Part shown: positions 1 through 11,572 of the stretch, piece by piece | How positions within the stretch are numbered: position 1 is the first letter of the stretch | Layout of the letters: every line of letters starts with the position of its first letter | DNA from: Antilocapra americana | Taxonomy: Eukaryota > Chordata > Mammalia > Artiodactyla > Antilocapridae | DNA length: 64,000 nt | Direction: 5' to 3' | Assembly (NCBI GenBank): GCA_007570785.1 | Contig: ML660211.1 | Location: 1,364,602 to 1,428,601, forward strand | Made by a program: the position numbers and the translations under genes | Notes under the pieces: generated by a model | What the model was told of the DNA's origin: nothing | Seen by the model: the letters and a program-made list of their open reading frames with translations, nothing else | Database searches by the model: none

Positions 1-618
1 GGATGTATATGTATATGTGTATATTCCATTATTTTAATTATTATTTGCCTGATTTTCTAACTGCCATTTGTCTGGGATTCATCTTTGGTTTCTTGTCTAC
101 AGATATTTATTTTAATCTCACATAATGCCATAGCAAATCACTTGTGGAATCTTTCTTCCTGACCAAAGATTCAAGCCCTGAACCTCTGGAGTGGGAGCAA
201 TGACTCCAAGACCCTAGACTACCAGAGAATTAACTCTAGGGAGTATCAAACAGTGAGAACTCACATAAACAAAACCACCTGAATGCAAGACCCAGCATCA
301 CCCAACCACCAGTAGCACCCTGTGTAGGACACCTCATCTAAACAGCAAACAAAACAAAAACACAAACACAATCATCAGTAGATAGGATTACCACCTCACT
401 CAGCCTTGCTCATAAGAGGAAAAACAAATGAACAAACAAACAGAAACTCAGCACATATCTCACCCTATCTGAAGCTCACACAAACCACTGGGCCAACCTT
501 AGGAGGGCAGAAACCAAAAGGAGGAAAGAATTCAACCTTCTTCAAGGAAAGAATTCAACTTTCCTTGAAGCCGGGGAAAAGGAGACCTCAAACACAGTAA
601 GTTAAAGAAAAAATAATA

Positions 619-1501
619 ATGAAAAGGCAGAGAAATTCTACACAAATGAAGGAACAAACTAGAAACACAGAAGTCCAAATAAATGAAGAGGAACTAGGCA
701 AACTACCTGAAAAATAATTCATAATAATGATAGTAAAGATGATCAAAAACCTTGAAAACAAAATGGGTAAAATGCAAGAATCAATTAACAAAGACCTAGA
801 AGAATTAAAGAATAGACATACAGAGACAAACAACACAATTACTGAAATTAAAAATATTCTAGAAGGAATCAAGAGCAGAATATCAGAAGAAGAAGAAAGA
901 ATCAGTGACTAGAAGATATACTGGGAATAACTTCTGAAGAGCAGAATAAAGTTAAAAGAACTGAGGACAGTCACAGAGACTTCTGGGACAATATAAAACA
1001 CACACCGACATTCAAATTATCAGAGTCCCAGAAGAAGAAGAGAAAAAGAAAAGGTATCAGAAAATTTTTGAAGAGATTATAGCTGAAATTTTCCCCAACA
1101 TGGAAAAGGAAATAGTCAATCAAGTCCAAGAGGCACAAAGAGTCCCATACAGGGTAAAGCCAAGGAGAAACATGCCAAGACACATACTAATCAAACTAAC
1201 GAAGACTAAACACAAAGAAAGACTACTAAAAGCACCAAGGGAGAAGAAACAAGTAACATACAAGGGAAACCCCATACACTTAACAGCTATCTTTCAGCAG
1301 AAACTCTGTAGGCCAGAAGGAATGGCAGGATATATTTAACATACTGAAAGGGAAAAATCTACAACCAAGATTACTGTACCTGACAAGGACCTCGCTCAGA
1401 ACTGATAGAGAAATAAAAAGCTTTTCAGACAAGCAAAAATGTTAAGAGAATTGAGTACCACTGAACCAGCTTTACAACAAGTGTTAAAGGCACATATATA
1501 G
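619..1501 (+). pseudogene. L1 ORF1 remnant (RNA-binding protein)
   Basis: ORF1p is the trimeric RNA-binding chaperone of the L1 particle. The frame opens at ATG 619 and would end at TAG 1499-1501. It is broken by TAA at 715-717, TAG at 910-912 and later indels. The piece at 727-912 is rich in Lys, Glu, Asn and Ile in a heptad-like pattern, as expected of the family's coiled coil. The piece at 1100-1339 is basic and matches the C-terminal nucleic-acid-binding region. The start was chosen because this ATG follows the leader and fits the expected length of about 290 codons. Confidence 0.8.
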
Positions 1502-1559
1502 TCAAGAAATACAAGAGAAGAAAAAAGATCTACATAATCAATCCCAAACAATTAAGAAA

Positions 1560-3962
1560 ATGGCAATAGGAACATATATATCAATAATTACTTCACATGT
1601 AAATGGGTTAAATGCTACAACCAAAAGACACAGACTGGCTGAATGGATACAAAAAAAAAAAAGACTCATATATATGCTGTCTATAAGAAACCCACTTCAG
1701 ACCTAAAGACACATACAGACTGAAAGTGAGAGGATAGAAAAATATATTCCGCAAGTGGGAAGCAAAAGAAAGCTGGAGTAGCAATCCTCACATCAGAAAA
1801 AATAGACCTTAAAATAAAGAAGATTACAAGAGATAAGGACATTACACAATGATCAAGGAATCAATCCAAGAGGAAAATATAACAACTGTAAATATCTATG
1901 CACCCAACAATGGACTTCCTTGGTAGCTCAGATGGTAGAGTATCTGCCTACAATGCAAGAGACCTGGGTTCAATCCCTGGGTCTGGAAGTTCCTCTGGAG
2001 AAGGAAATGGCAACCCACTCCAGTACTCTTGCCTGGAAAATCCCATGGATGGAGGAGCGTGGTAGGCTACAGTCCATAGGAGCCCTCAATACATAAGACA
2101 AACACTAACAGACATAAAAGGAGAAACTGACAGTTACACAATAATAGTAGGAGACTTTAACACCCCACTTACACCAATGGACAGATCATCAGAACAGAAA
2201 ATTAATAAAGAAATAAAAGTCGTCAATGACACATTAGATGAGATGGATCTCATTGATATCATCAGGACATTCCATCCAAATGCAGAAGAATACACCTTTT
2301 TCTCAAGTGCATGTGGAACATTCCCCAAGATAGACCACATCTTAGGTCACAAACCAAACCTCAGTAAATTTAAGAAAATTTAAATCATATCAAGCATCAT
2401 TTCCAGCCACAATGCTATGAGACTAGTTATCAATTACAAGGAAAAAAACTGTAAGATACACAACACATGGAGACTAAACACCACATTTCTATATAACCAA
2501 CAGGTTACTGAAGAAATCTAAAGGGAAATCAAAAAATTTCTAGAAACAAATGACAATGAAAACATGACAACTCAAAACCTATGGGATGCAGCAAAAGCAG
2601 TTCTAAGAGGGAAGTTTATAGCAATACAATCCTACCTCAAGAAACAAGAAAACCATCAAACATACAACCTAACTTTACACTCAAAACAACTGAAAAAAGA
2701 AGAACAAAAAAAAATTAGTAGAAGGAAAGAAATCATAAAGATCTGAGTAGAAATAAATGAAAAAAGAAATGAAAGAAACAATAGTACAGATTAATAAAAC
2801 TAAAAGCTGGTTCTTTGAGAAGATAAACAAAATCGACAAACCCTTAGCCAGAATTATCAAGGAAAAAAGAGAGAAGAATCAAATAAACAAAATCAGAAAT
2901 CAAAAAGGAGATGTTACAACAGACAATGCAGAAATACAAAGGATTATAAGAGACTACTATGAACAACTATATGGCAATAAAATAGATAACCTGGAAGAAA
3001 TGAACAGATTCTTAGGAAAGTTCAATCTTCTGAGACTGAATCAGGAAGAAATATAAATTATGAACAATCCAATTACAAGTACTGAAATTGAAGCTGTGAT
3101 CAAAAATCTCCCAAAAACCAAAAGCCCAGGACCAGATGGCTTCACAGGAGAATTCTATCAAACATTTAGAGAAGAGCGAATGTCTATCCTTCTAAAACTC
3201 TTTCAAAAAATTGCAGAGGAAGGAATACTTTCAAACTCATTCTATGAGGCCATCATCACCCTGATACCAAAACCAGACAAAGATAACACAGAAAAAGAAA
3301 ACTGATAAACCAATACTCCTGATGAGCATAGATGCAAAAATCCTCCACAAAATTTTAGCAAACAGAATTCAACAACACATCAAAAAGCCTATACACCATG
3401 ATCAAGTTGGGTTTATTCCAGGGATTCAAAGATTCTTCAATATATGCATACCAATCAATGTGATCCACCACATTAATAAACTGAATGATAAAAACCATAT
3501 GATAATCTCAATAGATGCAGAAAAAGCCTTTAACAAAATTCAGCACCTATTTATGATGAAAACTCTTCAAACAATGGGCATAGAAGGAACCTACCTCAAC
3601 ATAGTAAAGACCATATATGATAAGCCTACAGGAAATATTATTCTCAAAACTGAAAGAATTCCCCCTAAAATCAGGAACAAGAAAAGGATGTTCACCTTTC
3701 ACCACTATTATTCAACATAGTTCTAGAAGTCCTAGCTACATCAATTAGAGAAGAAAAAGCAATAAAAGTAATCCAGATCAGAAAAGAAGTAGAGCTATTA
3801 CTTTTTGCAGATGACATGATCCTGTACATAGAAAACCCTAAAGACAGTACCAGAGAGTTACTAGAGCTAATCAGTGAATTTATCAATGTTGCAGAATACA
3901 GAAATCAACACACAGAAATCACTTGCATTTCTATACACTAACAATGAAAAATCAGAAAGATT
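1560..3962 (+). pseudogene. L1 ORF2 remnant (endonuclease-reverse transcriptase)
   Basis: ORF2p nicks target DNA and reverse transcribes L1 RNA. ATG 1560 begins the conserved MAIGTYISIIT-like start of the APE endonuclease. The endonuclease region runs to about 2390 and is split by the SINE at 1911-2075. Open pieces at 2757-3056, 3060-3305 and 3322-3720 cover the linker and the first reverse-transcriptase blocks ([33 protein letters not shown]). The catalytic FADD lies at 3804-3815, in a different frame from 3322-3720. There are stops at 3054-3056 and 3303-3305 and several frameshifts. The thumb region and C-terminal Cys-rich region are absent. Non-functional. Confidence 0.85.
1911..2075 (+). 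mobile_element. Bov-tA SINE inside L1 ORF2
   Basis: The tRNA-derived head begins GGACTTCCTTGGTAGCTCAG and includes a B-box-like GGTTCAATCCC. It is followed by the BovA segment containing GGCAACCCACTCCAGTA. The tail that should follow 'acagtccat' is missing, and L1 sequence resumes at about 2076. It is inserted in the endonuclease region of the surrounding L1, so it is younger than that L1. I could not read a clear target duplication. Confidence 0.85.
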
Positions 3963-4023
3963 TAAAAAATTAATTAAAAAATTAAAATAAAAATTTAATT
4001 GAATTTTAAAAATTCTGCTGTAA
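3963..4023. repeat. A/T-rich junction between L1 and BovB
   Basis: About 60 bases almost entirely A and T separate the end of recognisable L1 ORF2 from the inverted BovB. It could be a decayed poly(A) tail from premature polyadenylation of the L1 transcript, or unrelated AT-rich DNA at a deletion junction. Confidence 0.5.
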
Positions 4024-5005
4024 TTCTGGAGTCCAATGAATACAATCTGTTACTGTTTCCACTTTTTCTCCATCTATTTTCTATGAACTGATTGGATCAG
4101 ATGCCATGTTCTTAATTTTTTCAATGACAAGTTTTAAGCCAGCTTTTTCACTCTCCTCTTTCACCTTTATCAAGAGGCTCTTGAGTGCCTCTTCACTTTT
4201 GCCATTCAGTTCAGTCACTCAGTCGTGTCTGATTCTTTGTGACCCCATGGACTGCAGGATGTCAGGCCTCCCTGTCCTTCACCAACTCCTGGAGTTTACT
4301 CAAACTCTTGTCCATTGAGTCGGTGATTCCATCCAACCATTTCATCCTCCGTCGTCCCCTTCTTCTCCAGCCTTCGGTCTTTCCCAGCATCAGGGTCTTT
4401 TCCAATGAGTCAGCTCTTCTCATGAGGTGGCCAAAGTACTGGAGAGTGATATCATCTGTGTATCTGAGGTTGTTGAATTTTCTCCTGGTAATCTTAATTC
4501 CAGCTTGTGCTTCATCCAGCCCAGCATTTTACGTGATGTCCTCTGCATAAAAGTTAAATAAGCAGGGTGACAATATACCAGCCATGACCATCCCTTTCCC
4601 AAGTGGAACCAGTCGGTTGTTTCATGTCCGGTTCTGTTGCTTCTTGTCTTGCATACAGGTTTCTTAAGAGAAAGTAAGGTAGTTTGTTATTCCCACCATC
4701 TCTTGAAGAATTTTCCACAGTTTGTTGTGATCCACATAGTCAAAGGCTTTAGCATAGTCAATGAAGCAGAAGTAGATGTTTTTCTGTAACTCCCTTGCTT
4801 TTTCTATGATCCAATAGATGTTGGCAATTTTATCTCTGGTTCCTCTGCCTTTTCCATATCCAATTTGTACATCTGGAAGTTCTCAGTACTGATGAAGCCT
4901 AGCTTGAAAGATATTGAGCATTACAATGCTAACATGTGAAATGAGTGCAGTTGTATAGTAGTTTGAGTGTTCTTTGGCATTGCCTTTCTTTGGGATTGGA
5001 AACTG
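4024..5005 (-). mobile_element. BovB (RTE) LINE fragment
   Basis: Read on the minus strand, this covers the BovB reverse-transcriptase region, from the block before 'TGAACTTCCAGATGT' to the start of the C-terminal part. Typical phrases are the 'ttaaataagcagggtgac' region and the 'gtcaaaggctttagcatag' region. The element's own 3' terminal part, which should lie left of 4024, is missing. A second BovB 3'-end segment interrupts it at 4206-4443. Several stops; not coding. Confidence 0.85.
4206..4443 (-). mobile_element. BovB 3'-terminal segment (BovA-like) inserted in BovB
   Basis: On the minus strand this is the last 240 bases of BovB, ending in the tail that reads CTGAGTGACTGAACTG. It interrupts the older BovB: the host element breaks after 'cacttttgccat' and resumes at 'gatatcatctg'. 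It is a 5'-truncated BovB or BovA unit that landed inside another BovB. Confidence 0.8.
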
Positions 5006-5301
5006 CCATCAGACCCAAGTTTGGTGGTTCAGTAATGTTGCCAAGTAGATGACAGAGGGGAGAATTCAGGTTGCCAAGAGTAATCAACAGTGGCCATACC
5101 ATCCAGAGGTTATTAATGAGACATAGAAGTGCTCATTAGGCAGGAGAGTGTGGAGGACTTTGTGAAGCCAGTTCAGCAGAGGTGGGTAGACGAGCATCCT
5201 GATAACACAACAGATGTATATTGTGGGTTGAATTGTGTCTTCTAAGCCCCAGCACCTCAGAACGTGATCTTATTCAGAAATAAGTTATGGGTGTAATCAT
5301 A

Positions 5302-5604
5302 CTTTGCTGTTCAGTCGCTCAGTTGTGTCTGACTCTGCAACCCCATGTGCTGCAGCACACCAGGCTCCCCTGTCCTCTACTATGCCCCGGGGTTTGCTCA
5401 AACTCAAATCCATCGAGTTGGTGATGCCATCCAGCCATCACATTCTCTGTTGCCCTCTTCTCCTCCTGCCCTCAATCATTTCCAGCATCAGGGTCTTTTC
5501 CAACGAGTCGGCTCTTCGCATCAGGTGACACAAGTATTGGGGCTCCAGCTACAGCATCAGTTCTCCCCATGAACATCCACTGTGGATTTCCTTTGAAATC
5601 CCTT
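5302..5604 (-). mobile_element. BovB 3'-end fragment (BovA-like)
   Basis: The minus-strand sequence ends with the BovB tail (read here as TGCTGTTCAGTCGCTCAG) and extends about 300 bases upstream into the last coding block. It interrupts the MLT1 LTR between its first and second pieces. Confidence 0.8.
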
Positions 5605-5633
5605 AATACAAGTATCCTTATAAAAACACATTC

Positions 5634-6262
5634 ACACTGCAATCCCACTCCTGGGCACATACTGGAGAAAACTATAATTTGAAATGATACACGCACCCCA
5701 GTATTCACTGCAGCACTGTTTACAGTAGCCAAGACATTAAAGAAACCTAAATGTCCATCAAAAGAGGAGCAGATAAAGAAAATACGGTACACATATACAA
5801 TGGAATATTGCTTAGCTATAATAAAGGGTGTAATGTCATTTACAGCAGCATAGATGGTCCTAGAGATTCATACTGACTGAATTAAATCAGACAAAAACAA
5901 GCATCATATGATGTCACATTTATGTGGACTCTAAAAAGTAATGATACCAATTAAATTATTTACAGAACAGAAATAGACCCATAGACAAAGAGGACAAACT
6001 CACAGCTACCAAGAAGGAAAGGAAGGGGCAGGCTTGAATCAGGAGTTTGGGATTAACAGACACACCCTATTATGTATAAAATAGATTTAGTAACAAAGAT
6101 CTACTTTATAGCACAGGGAATGATACTCAATATTTTTGAATAACCTATTAAGGGAAAAGAATCTGTAAAAAATAAGTATATATATATCTGTCATCTGAAT
6201 CACTTTGCTGTACATTTGAAACTAACACAATGCTGTAAATCAATTATACTCCAGTTTAACGA
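5634..6262 (+). mobile_element. L1 3' end fragment
   Basis: The sequence contains the L1 ORF2 C-terminal and 3' UTR wording ('cccactcctgggcacatac', 'atggaatattgcttagc', 'tgaatcactttgctgtac') and ends at 'caattatactccagttt'. The C-terminal coding part is frameshifted. It is 5'-truncated and lies inside the MLT1 LTR between its second and third pieces. Confidence 0.85.
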
Positions 6263-6510
6263 AGGAGACGGTGACAGTCACATGAAGATGCACATAAGGC
6301 AAACACAGTAGAGGCTGCAGAGGCACAGACTGGAAGGGCACAGCTGCAAGGCAGGAACGCCAAGGACTCGAGAAAGGGTTTGCCCACAGCTGCCAAGAAA
6401 GCACAGCCTTGCTAATACCTCGATTTTGAAATCCAAGCTCCAGAACGGTGAGAGAAGTGACTTCTGTTGTTTAAAGCTGCCCTGTGCGTGGCATGTTACT
6501 ACAGCGGCCC

Positions 6511-8494
6511 GAGGAGAGTGAGCACTGTGCAGGACTCAGAGCTCAGCCCAGGGCAGGAGGGCAGCACTAAACCAGGACACACTGGATCAGACCTCCACGA
6601 CCTCCTGGTCACTGGCTGATGCAGTAGCTGGTCTCCGATTTCAGCAAAAGGCCTGAATTTGTCCCAGTTAAGTTGAACGATCATTTTTCTTTGTATTTTT
6701 AATCACATGATGTCAACAAACAGGTTAACTGAGTTTACAGTTTAAAAAAATATATGCTTCTGGGCCTGGGCCTTACTTAAACTTTGTGCACATACAAGGT
6801 TAACTGGATAATTAAAGTCATTTCCTGAAAGATTTGGGTCATAAACATAATTAACCTGAATTACGTAGGTGATAAATTAAAAAATAAATAAATAAATACG
6901 TGGGGAAGAGACAATGATATTTTCTCCTGACCTATATGTGAAAATACCTCAGTTTTCATGTGACTTTTGATGCACAGACTGAGGTCCATTTGAAAAAAAT
7001 AGAAGAGTTCAAACAGGAATATGCAAAAGTCTTATTTTTTTAGTATATCCATTAAGCTCTCACATGCCTTACTGTTCACATATTTGTTTCATTATCATCA
7101 CAGATCTCCAAGCAATGAAGAACATTGTAATAACTTTTTTAAGTAGTATTTCAAAGTTCATGGAATAACCTATATGTTTTATATTTGCATTCTTTCAGAA
7201 AAGGAAAATATATATATTTCAAGAAAGAAAAATACTATTCAGCACCGGAGGCAAAATGTGAGAGAACACTCCAGTAAAATCTAACTTGCACAATAAATCT
7301 GTTCTGTCAGATCCTTGACAAGCGTGTTTATGCTGACCTCTTTCTGTTTGGAGAGAAAGGAAAGAAACTGGTGTTGGTGGAAGGTTATACAGCAGAATAA
7401 CAAATAAACTGGGCCACAAAATAGCAACAAGGATTTCCTCCACCAGTCAGGGCTCTGTGTTTACTCTTTTTACTTCATTATGCTTACAAAAGCAAACTGC
7501 AGTGAATTTCCCTTTACATTTAAGAATGAGAAGAGAAACACTCCTTTCCTTGCAAACTGCACAGGAGCTTGGGAATGCTAATTCAATAACTATTTCAATG
7601 CTTGTTCATGGTTCTTCTTGTCTTCAATATGCAATATGTTTTATTTTGGTCAATAAAAACCCTAAGAAATGAGGGATCCTCTGTTTATCGTAACATACAA
7701 ATAGGTCTGTGTTACATCTATTTGTCCACTCCATCACAGTCTTTGGGTGTTCATTTGAAGGATAATGTTACAGGAGTCTATGTGTGTGTATTTATGGTTT
7801 AATGTTTGTCTGCTATCACATATATACACATCCTTTGTTGTGTGTTTAAGATGCTATATGGACTTCACAATACAAGGCATTATCTTATTGCCTTTTTTAA
7901 ATGAAACACAAGCTGCAGACCTCTTTTAATCATCTTAAAGGTGATAAAAATGTAAGCTTTATATAAACAGATCTATGTTTCACAAAGCACTCTCATCGAA
8001 GTATAAAAATATCTAGCACAAGAGCAAGAAAAGGGACGGAAAAGAGAAGAAAAAGAAACGGCAGATTTGAGCAAGGATCACTGCGTTATTGTGACATTTC
8101 CTATATTCATTCAGAAGATGTCTCATTACTGTCATAACTGTTTACATGATAAGGTTATGACACAAAATATGAGATAAAGCCAGAAATAGAGACAGGTATC
8201 CTAAGCCTAAAATGGGGTTCCATTACTCCGTGAATGCTGCTCCATGGTGGCCTGGATGCATGTGGAAATCAGCCTGCACTGCAGTTTCTCCAGCCTCACA
8301 GTCAGGCAGCCATTAACAATATGGTCACTTGGATGCCCCTCTATTAACAGGTGCTCGGTATTATAGTGACCCAGAGACTTGCAAGCACATAATTCAATGC
8401 AAATTACACATTGCCTATGAGAGACAGAGACAAAGGCATTTAGGAGAGAAGAGTACTTCTTTGAGTGAGTTGGGGAGATCAGGAAATGCCCTGG
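6511..8494. other. No recognised feature
   Basis: Apparently unique DNA of moderate AT content. Open frames are short (under 80 codons) with no family resemblance. A short AAAT microsatellite lies near 6879-6897. I see no exon-like or RNA-like signal. Confidence 0.5.
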
Positions 8495-8612
8495 GATTAC
8501 TAAACTTATTGTGGTGATCCTTTTGCAATATATACCTCCATAAAATTATTGCCTTGCACACTTTAAACTAATACAGTGTTATACAGCAACTATGTCTCAA
8601 TTAAAAAGAAAG
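8495..8612 (+). mobile_element. L1 3' UTR fragment
   Basis: The wording 'ttattgtggtgatcctttt ... atacagtgttatacagcaac ... ctcaattaaaaag' is the 3' end of an older L1 on plus, ending in an A-rich tail. Confidence 0.65.
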
Positions 8613-8699
8613 AGGAGAAGAAATGCTCTGCAAAACTGTAAACTTTTAGTTGACTTTGAAGGAAATATTCACATGTGATTTAAAGATACATTTATGGGT

Positions 8700-8800
8700 T
8701 TAAAAGAGCAACTTGGTGTTGATATATGGCAGAAACAAACACAACACTGTAAAGGAATTATCATCCATTTTAAAATAAGTATTTTTTTTAAAAAAAAAGG
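8700..8800 (+). mobile_element. L1 3' terminus fragment (bovid type)
   Basis: The sequence 'tggtgttgatatatggcag' followed by 'cactgtaaaggaattatc' and a T/A-rich tail matches the 3' terminus of bovid L1. It is only about 100 bases long and therefore heavily 5'-truncated. Confidence 0.6.
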
Positions 8801-9430
8801 AGCAACATGGGCAAAAGGAATTTATAAAAGTGGGGATTATAAGAATCACATTATAATATATTATTTACAATAACTGAGAGGACCAAATAAGATAGTTCCT
8901 TTGAAATTACTTTCCAAAATCTAATTTTGTTATTGTGGTTAACATTCCATGAGATGATAAGGTAGACCCTCTGACTTCACAGACTTCATAATTCCAGTAA
9001 TTTTCCAATTTGTTGCCAGTAGTTTCAAAATCCTGAAGCCTGATTTGAAGAAAACTATGAAACTATGCATACAGAGACAAATGACTCCAGGAATCTGAGC
9101 AATAAATACTGTGAAGATGCAGTCATCTTCTAATTATTTTATAAATTTAATGAAATTAGAGTAAACATAAGTATTATATTGACCAAATATTACAAAATTA
9201 ACCTGAAAAAATAAAAGGAAAAGGGTTTCTCAAAAAAAAATTTTTAATATGATTAATAAGACAAGAATTGCTTTCCTACATATTAAAACATGCTATAATT
9301 CCACAATAGTAAAACCCTGAGGCTAAGTCAAGAAGAGCAAAGCTATATCACAAGATCCTCAATAAATAATTATCTAATTGGAGAGAATAGAGAGAACAAA
9401 AATGGACACACATAGAGCTAAGTAATTTAG
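8801..9430. other. AT-rich DNA, no recognised feature
   Basis: AT-rich and apparently unique. No open frame above 60 codons and no repeat family recognised. Confidence 0.45.
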
Positions 9431-10887
9431 TTCAGTTCAGTGGCTCAGTCATGTCCGACCCTTTGAGACCCCATGAACCGCAGCACACCAGGCCTGCTCG
9501 CCCATCACCAACTCCCAGAGTTCACTCAAACCCATGTCCATCGAGCTGGTGATGCCATCCAGCCATCTCATCCTCTGTCGTCCCCTTCTCCTCCTGCCCT
9601 CAACCCTTCACAGCATCAGGGTCTTTCAAAATAAGTCAGCTCTTCACATCAGGTGGCCAAAGTATTGGAGTTTCAGCATTAATATCAGTCCTTCCAATGA
9701 ACACCCAGGACTGATCTCCTTTAGGATGGACTAGTTGGATCTCCTTGCAGTCAAGAGTCTTCTCTAACACCACAGTTCAAAAGCATCAATTCTTTGGTAT
9801 TTAACTTTCTTTATAGTCCAACTCTCACACCCATACATGACCACTGGAAAAACCATAACCTTGACTAGATGGACCTTTGTTGACAAAGTAATATCTCCGC
9901 TTTTTAATATGCTGTCTAAGTTGGTCATAACTTTCCTTCCAAGGAGTAAGCGTCTTTTAAAAAATTTCATGGCTGCAATCATCATCTGAAGTGATTTTAT
10001 TTTTTTTGGAGCCCAAAAAAATAAAGTCAGCCATTTTTTACAGTTTCCATCTATTTTCCGTGAAGTGATAGGACCAGATGCCATGATCTTAGTTTTCTGA
10101 ATGTTGAGCTTTAAGCCAATTTTTTCACTCTCCTCTTTCACTTTCATCAAGAGGCTCTTTAGTTCTTCATTTTCTGCCATGAGGGTGGTGTAATTTGCAT
10201 ATCTGAGGTTATTGATATTTCTCCCTGTAATCTTGATTCCAGCTTGTGCTTCTTCCAGCCCAGTGTTTCTCATGACATAGTCTGCATATAAGTTAAATAA
10301 GCAGGGTGACAATATACAGCCTTGACATACTCCTTTTCCTATTTGGAACCAGTCTGTTGTTCCATGTCTAGTTCTAACTGTTGCTTCCTGACCTGCATAC
10401 ACATTTCTCAAGAGGCAGGTCAGGTGGTCTGGTATTCCCATCTCTTTCAAAATTTTCCACAGTTTATTGTGATCCACACAGTCAAAGTCTTTGGCATAGT
10501 CAATAAAGCAAAAGTAGATGTTTTTCTGAATTCTCTTGCTTTTTTGATGATCCAGTGGATATTGGCAATTTGATCTCTGGTTCCTCTGCCTTTTCTAAAA
10601 CCAGCTTAAACATCTGGAAGTTCACGGTTCACATATTGCTGAAGCCTGGCTTTGGAGAAATTTGAGCGTTACTTTACTAGCGTGTGAGATGAGTGCAATT
10701 GTGCAGTAGTTTGAGCATTCTTTGGCATTGCTTTTTTTTGGGGATTGGAATGAAAACTGACCCTTTCCAGTGTTTACCCTTTCCACTGTTGAGTTTTCCA
10801 AATTTGCTGACATATTGAGTGCAGCACTTTCACAGCATCATTTTTTAAGATTTGAAATAGCTCAACTGGAATTCCATACCTCCACTA
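9431..10887 (-). mobile_element. BovB (RTE) LINE, 5'-truncated
   Basis: A 1.46 kb BovB copy on minus. It has the complete 3' end (tail read here as TTCAGTTCAGTGGCTCAG at 9431) and extends upstream to the 'ttgaaatagctcaactgg' block of the reverse-transcriptase N-terminal part. Its RT frame is partly open (9764-10477). The left edge is the true 3' terminus and the right edge is a typical 5' truncation. No clear target duplication could be read. Confidence 0.9.
9764..10477 (-). pseudogene. BovB reverse-transcriptase remnant, active site mutated
   Basis: A 237-codon open frame covering the palm of the BovB reverse transcriptase and part of the C-terminal region. Visible blocks are MDHNKLWKILKEMGIPDH, IGKGVCQGCILSPCLFNLY and LNIQKTKIMASGPITS. 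The catalytic motif expected as YADD (as in other copies here) reads YANY at 10190-10201, so both catalytic aspartates are lost. The true BovB ORF would start further upstream, and the listed ATG is internal. A reverse transcriptase with this site should be inactive. Confidence 0.85.
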
Positions 10888-11183
10888 ACAATTCAAACAG
10901 TTTGGGAGGAAAGATGTATTTATCAATAAATTTTGCTCCGTCAATAGAGTTCCCAACCATATCTCAACCTCAGCACAGACATTCACTATTTGTAGTTTAT
11001 CTAAAGCAAAATCCATTAAAGGCTTAGCTGAAACCACAAAGTGTTGGCTGGAAAGCAGGAGAAGGTCCCAATCAGCTTTCTGAGAATAGGTCACTTGGGA
11101 GCATCTTGGACCAGAATATTCTGAAAACATAAACCCAATAATAATTCATGATGCCAGAGACCAAGCCTCAAAAGAAAACAATG

Positions 11184-11250
11184 AGATAGATATATTTATA
11201 GATACATATATATATATAGAGAGAGAGAGATGCAGATATAGATATATAAT
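11184..11250. repeat. Compound TA / GATA / GA microsatellite
   Basis: Alternating TAGATA, TATATA and GAGAGA runs. The flanks on both sides (10888-11183, 11251-11451) show nothing recognisable. Confidence 0.8.
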
Positions 11251-11451
11251 TTTATAGCAAAATTCAGGCCTGAGATACTGTTAGATGCAGCTTTGGTAGA
11301 CAAGATCCCAAAAGCATTTATTTGCATAGGGAATCTCATGGCCAGCTCTTACATAAACTTAGCTACATACAATGACTATGAGAATGAGAATTACTTGAGA
11401 ATATTCTATTGTACTTCTGTTTCCCAATTTTTCTCTCTGCCCTCCATCCAC

Positions 11452-11572
11452 AAGTTGTGAGTTCCCTTAGAGGCAGGCATTTTTTAACTTATCCTTGGAT
11501 CTCTAACCCAGGAAAGAGTCCAGTCCATGGTTGGACATTAATAAATACTTAATGAACACTTAAATGAAATTT
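11452..11572 (+). mobile_element. L2 LINE 3' end fragment
   Basis: It resembles the L2 terminus: a 'gagttcccttagaggcaggc' block followed about 70 bases later by 'attaataaatacttaatg'. Old and diverged. Confidence 0.55.

Larger units (their letters stand above)
20..3965 (+). mobile_element. L1 LINE, bovid type, 3'-truncated
   Basis: A long interspersed element on the plus strand. In order it shows a 5' leader (to about 618), a decayed ORF1 (619-1501), a short spacer and a decayed ORF2 (from 1560) reaching just past the reverse-transcriptase FADD motif. The leader and ORF1 wording match bovine L1 as I recall it. Its true start may lie left of the window, because the first 20 bases look like a simple repeat. 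The C-terminal third of ORF2 and the 3' UTR are missing, and the sequence passes into an A/T-rich stretch at about 3963. Loss of the 3' end is the reverse of the usual 5' truncation. A Bov-tA SINE lies inside it at 1911-2075. Inactive. Confidence 0.9.
5222..6510 (+). mobile_element. MLT1-type LTR (ERVL-MaLR), split in pieces
   Basis: Three separated pieces join into one MLT1-like solo LTR on plus. Piece 5222-5301 has GTGGGTTGAATTGTGTC and the CCTCAGAACGTGA block. Piece 5605-5633 has the 'tatccttataaa' block. Piece 6263-6510 ends in the typical CTCCAGAACGGTGAGAGAAG / 'ctgttgtttaaag' block. They are separated by a BovB tail (5302-5604) and an L1 3' end (5634-6262). Only LTR sequence is present, with no internal retroviral genes. 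Mammal-wide and old. Confidence 0.75.

Noticed and set aside
1911..2075. Possible tRNA gene from the A/B-box-like head
   Set aside because: It is the head of a Bov-tA SINE; followed by the SINE body and lacking a cloverleaf 3' half. The same applies to the other SINE heads.
5222..6510. Possible complete endogenous retrovirus between the LTR-like pieces
   Set aside because: The pieces are parts of one LTR, and the DNA between them is BovB and L1, not retroviral genes.
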